Positions 11,229-22,614 of a DNA stretch of 64,000 nucleotides are shown piece after piece; within the stretch, counting starts at the first letter, position 1; each line of letters starts with the position of its first letter. The notes under the pieces are model-generated. The model was given only the letters and a program-made list of their open reading frames with translations, ran no database searches and had not been told where the DNA came from. The stretch comes from Agroathelia rolfsii (Eukaryota; Basidiomycota; Agaricomycetes; Amylocorticiales; Amylocorticiaceae). The DNA lies in NCBI GenBank assembly GCA_018343915.1, contig JABRWF010000003.1, positions 620,001 to 684,000 of the forward strand, written 5' to 3'. A program made the position numbers and the translations under genes.

Positions 11229-12689
11229 TCAAAAAGGAGTAAATCTGTGCTCCCTGTTTCTCCTGCCACCTCTGTGTGATGTACTAGTCTGATTTTCTAA
11301 AATCTTCCTGTTCTATGCCTCAAACCTGTCCTTGAATTCCCTCAATTCTCCAGAGTGTCTCCTGCTGAAGTTTCTCTGGTGCAGATCAATGTTAATAAGC
11401 CTTCTACCCTGGGTATTCACCAATCTCTTGAGATTTTCAAGTTCCTCCTGAGTCTTGATCTCCTTTGCCTTCTGAATCTCGTTGGTCCAACCAATGGTGT
11501 ATTGGAGGCCCCAGACTTCTCTGGTAAGGTCCTCTATAGAAGACTTATACCATGAAAGCTGTGAGGATTGGTGTTGAATAGTTTGCTCTAGAATGTCAAC
11601 TGTCTTGAGAGCAAACTTGAGGAGTTCTAGGGGTGTTGTTAAGACTGGTTGTTAGTGAGGTTGTGATGTATTTAATTTAATAAATCAAATACCTTCACCA
11701 GGTTCAGGAATTTCTTGTGGGGTTGGAATCTTTGCCCAATTGTTGAGCTCATGATTTCCTATTGACCAGGGTATATATGAATGATTTGAAGGTGGAGCAG
11801 TTGATTTTTGCTGACCTTCTGTACCCCAACCAATAGTCTTGTCGATGGGTTCTTCAGGGAGTTTATTAAGCTCCTAAAAATGTGTTAGTAATGGTGAAAT
11901 GATAAAGTTTTATTTACTTTACCTAAAGATCACCAATTAATTTATCTAGGGGACTTCTTTCCACTAGATTGGCACTACTAACCAGGGGAGATAATATAAA
12001 GGGGGAGGAGGTATCAGAAATATTAATATCAGAAGGTTCTGACTCTTCTTCTCCTGGGCACACAAATTCTTCGTCCGGGTTGTAGATTGAGGCCTCTTGA
12101 AAAATGTCACGGATGGTCCAGCAGGGTCCAGTTGATGGGATGTTGAAGTGCTTGCACCAAACGTCCTGTTGATTGGCTAATTCTGCTGTTATGTAATGGG
12201 TGACTTAGTCGTGATCAAGGTTGTACTTGTCCTTGTTGACCTCGATATCTATGATAATGGAGATATAAGTTGCTGGGGACTCCTTCCTGATATCTTTGAA
12301 GCTTCCAGAAAATTCTTGATATGTATCCCAGTGAATTTCTAGGTTAATTGTGAATTTGCTGAGGGCCTAGTTAATATTGTTGAGGCCTAGAGATTTTTTA
12401 TTAGTATTTTATCCTTTAATTTTGGATTTTTATACTATTAATCTCTTACTGTCTTCCTTGTCCTCTATGTCATTGTCTGAATCCAAAAATGCCTAGAGGA
12501 GGTCAATGTTCTCTTCCTGTTTAACTGGTTCAGAAGCTGGCCAGAGGGTGTAGATAGTGTTGAGATCCTTTTGCCACTAGTTATTGATCTCTGATTGATT
12601 GATGGAGGTGGTGGGAGCTGTGTTGGCAAAGTTAATTGCCTCTGTAACTATATTGAAGGTATTGAGGACCTCGGTGTTGTAAGAAGACA
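11229..12689 (-). pseudogene. Copia-A upstream ORF-X1, intron-bearing, unknown function
   Basis: This long frame lies between the 5' LTR and ORF-X2 and I do not recognise it. Three exons can be read: from 12689 to 11923, 11873 to 11693, and 11644 to the TGA at 11229. The introns at 11874-11922 and 11645-11692 have GTAAAG and GTATTT donors, AG acceptors, and branch sites TACTAAC and CACTAAC. A further acceptor-like site precedes 12689. Conserved points include QQDVWCKHFNIP with TGPCWTIRDIF, an acidic stretch (GEEESEPSD), a predicted coiled coil (KEIKTQEELENLKRLV) and a basic tail (SHRGGRRNREHR). Internal stops are all CAG or CAA turned to TAG or TAA. The same protein is encoded in Copia-B at much lower identity, so it was under selection. 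The start codon is unclear. Confidence 0.62.
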
Positions 12690-12747
12690 CTAGAATAACA
12701 AAATTTTGTTAGTTACTCCTGTTTTATACTGATTGCCTTTTAGGGCA

Positions 12748-12759
12748 GGGCTCATAACC
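12748..12759 (-). other. Copia-A primer-binding site
   Basis: The minus-strand sequence GGTTATGAGCCC abuts the 5' LTR. It is complementary to the anticodon stem-loop of initiator tRNA-Met (GGGCTCATAACC), which fits half-tRNA priming as known for Drosophila copia and yeast Ty5. Copia-B has the same 12 bases at 29431-29442, and Copia-C has them with one change at 28712-28723. Confidence 0.8.
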
Positions 12760-13781
12760 TAATGAAAGGGTTATAATATAGAATGTAATGCACATGTGCA
12801 CTACTGTAAACCTTGTTTAAACCAAACACTTACTTGTTGTAGAAAAGTGCAGGGTTGGTTGTCTTGGTAGATAGGCTTGGATCTACAAGAGATTGGAAGC
12901 AATTAGTTTACTTCTATATCTTTAATATAAGACTTAGCTGGTGTCCCTTTGAGACTACCTACTTGTTTCCCTTTAGGAAGGCTTGTTGTCTTATAGTAGA
13001 CTTAGTAAGTCTGTTAGTGAAGTTAGTACTGTGAGCTAGTCCTTAGACTATTTAACTCACTATTTTTGAGTGAAATAACTTCTCATTTCCAGCCGAATTT
13101 GCTGGTGCTTATATAATACAAAATATTCTAATTTCTACAAGATTAGTAAGCCAATCCTATGCTTATCTAATCTGCTTAGTAAGAAGAATTGCTTACAAAT
13201 CAGCTTATAAATCAGCTTAGTAATATTCCTATTTGCTGAATAATATGCTTGGTAAGCAATCTGTGTGCTTAGTAAGTAATTTGTATAGTATTAGTAAGTG
13301 AAAGTATCCATTTATCTCAATATCCTATTATTAGATCTATATTAGTAATATTTTATAAACATTACTAATATTATGAATTTGCTTAGTAAATATTTTGGTG
13401 ATTTATAAGCAAGGATCTAGGGCGTGAAAAATCAATTAGTAATATTCACAATGATTATTGAGAAATGAATATTTAAATGGAATTGTTTAATATTTATGAA
13501 AAAGATATTCATAAATGATAAAGTCAAGTGACTTCAGATATGATAATCTTATCTCTGATAAGATTAGATATAATGAAATATTGAAAATATTAAATAAAAG
13601 AATATATGCATATTATTTCAATGAATATATACATATAAAGAATTGTTAATATCTCAACAATGAACAGTTGTAAAATCATGAAATAAATAATCATGTATGA
13701 CATGATGTTAGATAATTATTTGAAGTATTCATTGGAATTATTGGAAAGATATAAAGTTTGTAAATATTCAATCTTTCAACA
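12760..13781 (-). repeat. Copia-A 5' LTR
   Basis: It is 1,022 bp, TGTTGAAAGATT to CCCTTTCATTA on the minus strand, matching 4191-5212 with few differences, mostly transitions. It is followed on the minus strand by the primer-binding site and flanked on the outside by TSD CCTCC at 13782-13786. Confidence 0.93.
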
Positions 13782-13786
13782 CCTCC

Positions 13787-16660
13787 CACTTAATATAGTC
13801 TAGGGAATCCATAGCTTGTTTATAGGTTCTAGGGATGTTTTGAACATCTACAGCTAATGTTAGTAGATGATTGATTGTTGGCTATACTAGTTCAACTTGT
13901 AGAGAAGACTTTTTATAGTCCTTGTATCTTGGGTTAGGCCTAGTTTCTCTTCTAGGACGCCCAGATGTTTCTATAGGATTTTTACTAGATTCTCCTGTTG
14001 GTTGGTTAAATTCTCCAGTTTGGTATTCCTCTGAGAATTCTTCCAATAGACCAAATCTTCCATATTTGAATCTTCCAAAAGTATCTGAGATACTTTCTCC
14101 TCTATATGGACTTGATTGGTTTTCTTGTTCTTCTATCTCTGTATCTTTTAATTCTTCAAGATATGAGAGATCTTCATCATAATCAGTAGAGATAGGGTTT
14201 GTTATATTCCCTATGTCTATATATTCTTCTGGTTCTGAGGTTCTAGGATAAAGGATTTTTTCAGAAGCAGTTTCAGAATTAGATATATCTCCTTCACTTT
14301 TATAAGGTAGCATATATCTAGTTTGTTTCTTGTTTTTCATAGAAAAGATGTGTTCATCAAATTTCACATTGAATGAATCCCAAGATTTTCCAGTAATTGG
14401 ATTATATAATGTCCAACCTTTGGATCCTTCTAGATATCCTATGAATATTGCTTTTCTAGCTTTATCTGAGAGTTTGTTAATCCTTCCTTCCTTTGGTATA
14501 GTCATCCATGCTTGACATCCAAAAATCTGTATTCTGGAAACATTTGGTTGTTTTCCATACCAAGATTGATATGGTGTTTTCCAATTCTGAATCCTTGTTG
14601 GAGTATGGTTATAGATGTATAAAGCTGCTTCCATGGATGCTTTCCAAAAATCATCTTTCATTCCGGCATGTTTTCTCATGGCTTCAGCTTTTTCATCAAT
14701 AGTTCTTTGAACTCTTTCAGCTCTACCATTTTGCTAATGTGTATACGGAATAGATGTTTCATGAGTAATTCCTGATTGATCAAGATATGCTTGGAATTCT
14801 TTAGACATGAATTCTCCTCCTATCAGATCTGAATGTACATAGCTTTCTTTCAGATTGTCTTTCTAACCAGTTTACATATTTCTTAAATGCTTCAAAGACT
14901 TAGTCTTTTGATGATAAGAAATACATTGTACAATATGAAGTAGCATCATCTAGGAAGACTACAGCATATTTAATGTTACTTCTTATAGCATTTATTGGTA
15001 ATGTGTAAACATCCAAGTGAACTATATCATTTGGATGCATTGCATGGTCTAGAGATAGAGGGTGAGATACTCTAATTGATTTTGCTTTTGCACATCCTTT
15101 ACAAGTTTCTTCAGTAGTAGCTCCAATATCACTTGGTTCACCTACTGTACTTGATGGTATATGCAAAATTACATCTCTATTTGCATAAGCAAATCTTTGG
15201 TGTATTAGATTATATAGTATTTCATCTTTGGCAAGTAGAGACATGGCATATTTGCTTTGAGTAATTTTTCCTCTAAGCTCAAAATTGTTATTTTGATTGA
15301 TATATGCACTTAGCATCTTTTTCTTATTGATGATTAATTCCATAATCTTTCCAGATTGTCTGATTACCCAATATCCATTTGTTTTTTGGGATATCTATTG
15401 AGGTGAGAGTAATCTTTCTTTGGTGTCTGGAATATATCTTACATTTGAGATATCTAGAATATGTATCTTTCCACTGGAATCAATATGTTTGATTTTGACT
15501 GTACCTATTCCTTTAATAGGGAGTTTAGTACCATCAGAGATTATTGTATATTTGATTTTATTTTCTGGGAAATTTTTGTATGAAAAGAAATCTTTGATAT
15601 CAAAGGTTGAGTGATGACTAGTTCTAGAATCAACAAGATAATGGAATTCATCCTCTTGAACTTTTTCAGATTGATACATAGACTGGGATTCGGTGATGTC
15701 TATATCTGAAAAGTCATCCTCTTGATAATCGTTATTTGATTGGTTTGTTTTGGATTTTCCCTTTTGAGGTTTCTTTCCTTTGTTAGGACAATTTGGGGGT
15801 TTCCAATTATCTACATGTTCAGCTTCAGTGTGTTTAACATATTTTCCACACTTTTTGCAATAGTTTTTATTACTTTGCTGTTGCTGATTATGGGTTTTGC
15901 CTTGGCCTTTGAATTTTCTTTTGAATTTTTGCTGGCCTTTAGATATATGGGTTTGACTATGAGTTTTTCCTATATGAAGAGATTCCCTTATAGTTTGTTC
16001 TTGTTGAAGTTCTCCACAAACTGAGTCAATTGTAGCTTTTTCATATCCTCCCACTGCTCTGAGAATGCTTCCCTAGATCATTCTATATGTGTCTAGTAGA
16101 ATTTCTCTAATGCAAGATATGAAATCTTTTTCACCAATTGATAATCCTGTGGCATTTGCTCTGGTTTGAATCTCTTGCATTTCAGAAATTTGTATAGCCA
16201 TTGATTTTTCCATTCTAATTCTGTATGAGTAGAATTCAGTATGGTATCTTTGACCTTCTGCTAGTCTTTGAGCTTTAGTAGCTTCAAATATCTTTTTCCA
16301 TATTTTAGATACTGTTTCTTCAGTCATTAAAATATTTGCCCAAGTTTCATTTACACATCCTCCAAGTAAACCTTTGGCACAATCATCTGCTTGATCCCAT
16401 GCATTTGCAAGAATGACTTTCTTTTCTTTTCCCCAAGATATACCAGCTGCTGAGGCTAATTCTTGTGGTAAGACTTCTGTAATGCCTAAGGTAGGTCTTT
16501 CAAGTAGTATTGGATTGTCTTTTGGTAAACCTTTAGAGTACATTGGCTATATATGCAATGACTTAGCTAGAAAATAGAATTTGACTGAGAATTTTGCCCA
16601 ATTTGATCCATTAAAGACTGGGAATCTGGATGGTATATCTTTGATTAGGAGTTCTCCCAT
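13787..16660 (-). pseudogene. Copia-B gag, protease, integrase and start of RT
   Basis: The gag start ATG at 16660 gives MGELLIKDIPSRFPVFNGS. The minus-strand order is gag capsid; a zinc motif (CKKCGKYVKHTEAEH) with a basic tail; the protease region near 15620; pre-integrase (ETCKGCAKAKSI); integrase, whose D and E region is damaged near 14850-14720; then the linker with PNPRYKDYKKSS. It ends at 13787 within an RT N-terminal block (AMDSLDYIKWE), where Copia-A inserted; the rest of pol resumes at 4190. Protease reads VDSRTSHHS, so the active-site DSG has become DSR by a G-to-A change. Stops near 16544, 16072, 15394 and 14880 break the frame. About 80 per cent similar to Copia-A by eye. Confidence 0.88.
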
Positions 16661-16662
16661 TT

Positions 16663-17400
16663 TTAGATAAATTCCCAAGATATAAAGTTATCTTCAATAG
16701 GGTATAGATATATGCTATAGTTTTCAATAGCTTTATCTATATTACTTGTAAGATATTCCTGGTGGTTTTGTTCTAGGAATTCCTCAAAGTCTTTAAGGTT
16801 TAGACCTGGATATATGCTATCCTAATGTCCTGAATTATAGAGGTAGATTATATTGTCTAATCTCTCTATATCTGTAAGACTAACTTTGTCTTCAATTTCC
16901 TCCGGTGTAAAGTATAGTATACTCCAATTGTAAGGTGTTAGAGTGATTTTGATAAGATACTTTATATGGTTTTGAGAGTTTTCTCTTACTTCTTTGTCTA
17001 GAAATGTGAAGGGTTCAACTTTGTCAAATCTTCCGAATATTCTTACAAGAATTATTCTTTCTGCACAGAGAGTGAAGAATTTGTTCTGAAAATCCTGACT
17101 GACTTTTTCCCAATTATATTTGGTACTGTCAAATAGGAATTTCTTTATTTCCAGATATAACTCTGGGTTGCTTAATGGTGTGGGGAAATCTTTGTGGTAT
17201 ATTTCCCAACAAGATTTAAGGGTGATATATCCTTTTCTTCGAGATTTCTTCCTATTCCTCTTTGCTAAGTATTTAAGTGAAGTTTTATTTAATTTCTTAG
17301 GAGGAGTAGTTTCTTCAAACTCAGGTAGGATTTGAGTCTAAGGTGTTTCTTCACCTGTAGAACTGTGGTGATATTGTGTTTTCTCTGATACCAATATTTT
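16663..17400 (-). pseudogene. Copia-B upstream ORF-X2, unknown function
   Basis: It is homologous to the Copia-A frame at 9589-10935 but lacks the LTR insertion, so the junction PPKKLNKTSLKYLAKRNRKK runs through intact. The body then reads KGYITLKSCWEIYHKDFP to IYLYPIEDNFISWEFI, ending in TAA at 16663, three bases above the gag start. One TGG has become TAG (SGH-stop-DSIYPGL). No known domain is visible. The short gap to gag suggests co-translation or an ancestral fusion with gag. Confidence 0.6.
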
Positions 17401-17733
17401 GCCTGTTTTTAAGTTTATAATATACCTGAAGAATTCTTAGTATGAAAATAAAAATTCTTAGTAGACTTATGTTAGGCTTATTGGAAATTAAAGAATCACA
17501 AATACAATTTTTGATTTTTGTGGTAGCTATGACTTGGCTACTTTCACAAAAGTACAGTTGCAGAGAATTCAAAAATAAGTGAAAAAATCAATGCAAAGAA
17601 ACTTGAAATGGTAGATGTAAGGTTATACAAAAATTTAAGGCTTAAGACAAAAATATAAAAGAAAAGATAGAGGCTGAAGCGTAATGATTTTTCTAGTACT
17701 AGTAGAATTTATAGTACTAGGAGTATTAAGCTT

Positions 17734-19809
17734 CTAATAAAGGGTGAACCTGTTACTTATAAGCCTTCTACCACCTCTGTGAGACATTCTAGTTTGGTTT
17801 TCTAGGATTTTCCTAGTCTGAGCCTTGAATTAATCCTTGAATTCTTTAAGCTCACCAGTGTACTTTTTATTGAAATCTCTCTGGTGGTAGTCAATTTCAA
17901 AAAGTCTACCTGCCTGGTAATTTATCAAACAATAAATCTCCTTTCTTTCTTCTTCTGCCTTTGTAGCTACTCCTTTCTGGATTTCCTGGTTCCTGTCACA
18001 GGCCTAAGGCAATATCCTGCAATACTATGATTTTAGCTATTAATACTATGATGATATATTCTGTGAAAGACTATGAAAGATAAGGAATAGTTAATACAAC
18101 CTAGTACAGGGCCAGCAGTAACGCCTCTAGGGTTTCCAACCCTGAGGTTACTTATAAGAACAAAGCTATGATTAGGATAACTATAATAACTGTGACTTAT
18201 GACTTGGACTTGTAGGAGCGGTATAGAGACAAGGAAATACTCTTAAGGCTGATAGACACTTGAAGGGGACTTTAGACAGTGAGACAATAATACTAGAATT
18301 GACGAAAGAGGTCTGTGAGATGGGGAACATCTCTTAGACCTTAAAGGTTTAAATACATGATGGTATACTATTGTTCTCTATATTGGTACGCTCTCCTAGC
18401 TTCTAACCCTTACTAAATACTCCAATATAACTCCTAGGATCCTCCTTGATTGTTCCAATGATTATCATGATGTGTTGTGGTTCCTATGTAACTGTGATAG
18501 TGCCTGGAAGATAGAAAATGTAAAGTTACGCTCTTTTGTGTGACGTGACGCGTGACATGTCACAACCAGCGCGACAGTAAAAGGGAGCGGAAACAATGAT
18601 ATACCTTCTTCTAAGCCTTGGGCTTAGAGCTAAGCTATGATCAAATCATAAACTATGATTTGCTGTAATATACTATGACTTATAAGTAATATACTGTGAG
18701 ATGCTATGTATCATAGCCTCTATACCATGATTTGTGGCTTGATAATAATAATATTAAATACTTGGTAAACCTGAATGTATGCTTATTAAACATGAATAAA
18801 TGCTATAGTGTCTATGGCATGGTATAACTATGGTTGTGACAGTTCCAACCTAAGGAGTAAGAGAGTCCTCATAGTTCCTTGGTAAGATCTTCTAGGGAGC
18901 TTTTGTACCAAGAAAGTTGAGCTGATTGGTGCTTGACTGTTGGTTCAAGGATGTTTACTATCTTGAGTGCAAACTGAAGAAGGGATTCTTGTTCAACTAA
19001 AGCTTGGTTAGCTTATTTAGTTGTTTGTAGAGTGTAGTAATTAAATACCTTGTGTGGATGACAATGAGTTTGTAACTTTAGGAGTGATTTCTTTCTTTGC
19101 CCAGTTGTTGAGCTCTCTGTTACCTACTGACCAAGGTATGTAGGGTCTGGACTAACTGGATCCCCAGGTTTCTGTATTGTCAACATTAAACTCAGGTAAC
19201 TGTTTAAGTTCCTGGTATAAGGATTTGAATGATGAGGATTTAATGAATTTAATAAGATTCACCTGGACATCTTTGATTGACTTGTCCTTAGGGCTTCTGA
19301 TTTCTCCTTCCTCTAATGAAGATGAAGATGAAGAGATGGGAGAGAGCTGTGTATATTTTTCTGTGTCAATAAGCTCTTCTAAAATTAATTTTAGTTTGCT
19401 TACTGATTCAGAAACTGATGATGGTATAGAGATTTCAAGGTCTGAAGAAGTAAGGGTAAGGGGGTCAGGATAGATATACTCCTTCTCTGGATTGTATCTT
19501 GAGGCTTCTTCAAAAATATCCTTGATAGTCTAGCAAGGTCCTGTCAATGGGATGTTGAAGTGTTTACACCAGATATCTTGTTGCTCAGTAATTTCTCTTA
19601 TGATGTAGTCCCTGACACTTTCTATACACTTCCACTTGTTCTGGATTTCGAGATCTGTTAGGATAGAAATGTATATTAAGAAGGATTCCCTTCTAATGTC
19701 TTTGAAACTATTGGTGAATGCTTAGTAGTCAATCTACTGGAATTCTTCCTTAGTGGTGAACTGTGATATCTCCTTGTTGATGTCTTCTAGGTTTTCCTCC
19801 TGCTTGTAG
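17734..19809 (-). pseudogene. Copia-B upstream ORF-X1, 3' part (split by LTR-like insertion and Copia-C)
   Basis: This is the counterpart of Copia-A ORF-X1. Going down the minus strand from Copia-C I read SFKDIRRESFLIYISIL, QQDIWCKHFNIPLTGPC, an acidic segment, the exon start ELKQLPEF after a CAG acceptor, then SAQLSWYKSSLEDLTKEL. The 848-bp insertion at 17994-18841 follows, then EIDYHQRDFNKKYTGELKEF and the basic end SHRGGRRLISNRF with TAG at 17734. Two intron positions match Copia-A: the donor after IKDVQ, and a GTATTTAATTA donor after the NSLSSTQ-like exon near 19055. The 5' end is at 29093-29430, beyond Copia-C. Stops are CAG, CAA or TGG derivatives. Function unknown. Confidence 0.58.
17994..18841. 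repeat. 848-bp LTR-like insertion in Copia-B (type E)
   Basis: The ends are TGTCACAGG and GGTTGTGACA, flanked by a perfect 5-bp TSD (GTTCC, 17989-17993 and 18842-18846). It interrupts ORF-X1 of Copia-B in the middle of the GW motif after the coiled coil. An inner TGTCACAACCA at 18558 is an exact inverted match to the right end TGGTTGTGACA, so the right third could itself be a separate small inverted-repeat element. No coding potential was seen. Orientation is not determined. Confidence 0.75.
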
Positions 19810-20173
19810 TAATGAATGGCACTAGTCCTAAGACTGGCAGTGCATGCATCTGGCCGCCACTGTATTATACACTACATTACATGGTGTACTACCACTATGT
19901 ACTTATACTTATGTACTACACTATATACACTAGCTAATATATTCTATGTATTAGACTTACTTGGGTAATGGGTGATAAGCGGTAAGGCTTAAGTGTGTGT
20001 ATAGGTGCAAGGTGGTGGTAGTGGTTTAGGTATGAAAACTGTTCTCATTAAAGTATGTTACTAACTTGTATATATAGTCTACTTTAATCTCCTACTGAAT
20101 ATTGGAGCTCTGCTCCAATTTCCCTTGTCATGTCTTTGGCACAGCTACTAGGGTGTTCCGTATAGTTGCAACA
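19810..20173 (-). repeat. Copia-C 3' LTR
   Basis: On the minus strand it runs TGTTGCAACTATACGGAA to CCATTCATTA, 364 bp. It is preceded by a purine tract CAAGGGGGAG (20174-20183) and matches 28724-29087 in length and sequence apart from scattered, mostly transition differences. Confidence 0.92.
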
Positions 20174-20462
20174 CTCCCCCTTGTTCCATGCAGTCTCTAT
20201 TGTTTGACACACTGGGACACCTTGTGCCAAAGAGTCGGCTCTAGGAGTTCAAGTCTAGTAAGAAGTTGGCACTTGTAGAAGTTGTTGAATACTAGGTTCT
20301 TTGTGAATATGTCAGCGGGGTTAAGGTTCCCTTCTATAAAGAAGACTGCAACCTTTCCATCTTCAATGCAGCTTCTGATGTGATAGTATTGTGTGTCAAT
20401 GTGTTTTGACTTCTGATTGGTTACATTGTTTACCGCTAAGAAGTTGGCGCCTATGTTGTTAC

Positions 20463-21063
20463 TGTCACGACCCCCTCCACGTACAAGTGGCTCCCACTCC
20501 AACATTTCCGACATGTCCCCACTCACCCTTGCCCACTACCATCCAACAACCAAAGACACCTCTCTGGCTCCCAACTTCCACTCTTCGCCCTCCGCAATTT
20601 GGGCGTCGGAACCAGCGACCCCTTGCTTGGCACCCGACCGGAGTCCCGGAGTCTTTTCCTCTTCTCATGTATCCTGTTTTCCCATCATTTTCCCCACACG
20701 TTCTGGTACCCTTGTTCACATAGATAGTTTTGGCCCATTTGCGCCCCGTATTCCATTTCCCACTCTCCGTCTCACTTCATTTCTATTCCTCTTGGTATCC
20801 TCCTGCTACTATAGTATTTATACCGACCTAGCATATACCTAGCTACCTTAGTTCGGAAATCAACTTAGTTCCCCTTCTCCTGTCTGACTCCTATCTCGGA
20901 CCGCAACTAGGCAAGGGCCTGACACATACGTCTTGGCCAAGTCCGGTCACCCCTCTCCTTTCCTATCCACTCTCCCATCTCTACTCCTGTTCACTCCGTC
21001 TCCGCTTCCGTTCTGCTCTGCCCCTTCCCTTTTCTACTATCCCCGTCCGTCCAAGACTTAACA
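20463..21063 (+). repeat. 601-bp solo LTR (type D) in Copia-C RNase H
   Basis: It starts TGTCACGACCCCCTCC and ends CCAAGACTTAACA with perfect TG/CA ends. TSDs are GTTAC (20458-20462) and GTCAC (21064-21068), one transition apart. Removing it restores the RNase H codons for CCDSNN. It is GC-rich and shows little decay. Confidence 0.93.
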
Positions 21064-22013
21064 GTCACAGCACACTGGTATTGGAAGGAGCATAGGTAGC
21101 TTGAGTTTAGAAAGGATGTTCCAAATCCACAGTGCTTGCTTGGCACAATCTGATACTGCCATATATTCAGCCTTGGTCAAAGAGAGTGCAACTATGCATT
21201 GTGCATGTAACTTCCATAAGAAGATTCCATTTGCCAGCATAAACATATTGCCAGTAATGGAGCAATGGTTATTGGGGTTACCAGCATAGTCGGAGTCTGA
21301 ATAGGCAATTAAGCCACCATCAGAGTCCCCATCATAGACTAGCTGGTAGTCTTTTGTCGTCCATAGGTATTTTACTATGAATAGCACTTTGTCCAGGTGC
21401 TTTTGCATTGGATTAGCAGCAAATTGTGTCAGCTTAGTCACTGCAAAGGCTATATCTAGGCATGTACCTAGCATAATATAAAGAAGACTTCCAATTACAG
21501 ATTGGAAGTGCTGTCGGAGTTTAGGATCTGTTTTAAGATTGACTGGTGTTTGGGTAGGCCTATAGCTATCTGGCAGTGGTGTATACATCCTTCTATAGTT
21601 GGTAAGACTAAACCACTGGATAATTTTTTCCAAATATGGAATCTGATCCAGGCAGATTTTGTTGCCTTCTTTTTTGATACATATACAGAGGAACTCATAT
21701 ACATCACTAAGGTCTTGGCATTCCCAAAGTTTTGTTATGCGGGCTTTGAGGGTCTCAACCACAGACTAATTTGATCCAAAGAATAGGACATTATTGATGT
21801 ATATAACTAGGGTGATTTTATTACCCTTTTTGTCTTTGTACAGGAAAACCCCTGCATCAGAGAGAAGTTGTTGACACCCCATTTCTTTGAGTGATGAGGA
21901 CAACATCTTCCACCAAGTAAGGCCAGCTTGTTTTAGGCCGTACAAGGCTTTATGTAATTGTATTACTATGTATTCTCCCCCTTTTACTTTGAACCCTTCA
22001 GGTTGCTCCATAT

Positions 22014-22614
22014 TGTTAAGTCTTGGACGGACGGAGATAGCAGAAAAAGGAAGGGGCAGAGCAGAACGGAAGTGGAGACGGAGTGAACAGGAGTAGAGAT
22101 GGGAGAGTGGATAGGAAAGGAGAGGGGTGACCAGACTTGGCCAAGATGTATGTGTCAGGCCCTTGCCTAGTTGCGGTCCGGGATAGGAGTCAGACAGGAG
22201 AAGGGGAACTAAGTTGATTTCCGAACTAAGGTAGCTAGGTACATGCTAGGTTGGTATAAATACTATAGTAGCAGGAGGATACCAAGAGGAATAGAAATGA
22301 AGTGAGACGGAGAGTGGGAAACGGAATACGGGGCGCAAATGGGCCAAAACTATCTATATGAACAAGGGTACCAGAACGTGTGGGGAAAATGATGGGAAAA
22401 CAGGATACGTAAGAAGAGGAAAAGACTCCGGGACTCTGGTCGGGCGCCAAGCAAGGGGTCGCTGGTTCCGACGCCTGAATTGCAGAGGGCGGAGAGTGGA
22501 AGTTGGGAGCCGGAGAGGTGTCTTTGGTTGTTGGATGGTAGTAGGCGAGGGTGAGTGGGGACATGTCGGAAATGTCAGAGTGGGAGCCACTTGTGCGCGG
22601 AGGGGGTTGTGACA
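22014..22614 (-). repeat. 601-bp solo LTR (type D) in Copia-C RT
   Basis: On the minus strand it starts TGTCACAACCCCCTCC and ends CAAGACTTAACA. TSDs are CATAT (22009-22013) and CATGT (22615-22619), one transition apart. Its excision rejoins the RT motif EEIYM-EQPEGF exactly, which fixes the insertion point. Confidence 0.93.

Larger units (their letters stand above)
4191..13781 (-). mobile_element. Copia-A: complete Ty1/copia element inserted in Copia-B pol
   Basis: Two 1,022-bp LTRs (4191-5212 and 12760-13781) flank an internal region of about 7.5 kb. The TSD is a perfect CCTCC (4186-4190 and 13782-13786), and removing the element rejoins the Copia-B pol reading frame. Minus-strand order is 5' LTR, primer-binding site, ORF-X1, ORF-X2 (holding a 601-bp solo LTR), gag, protease, integrase, RT, RNase H, polypurine tract, 3' LTR. 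Premature stops show it is no longer autonomous. LTR differences I counted by eye are few (about 2 per cent) and nearly all transitions. Confidence 0.94.
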
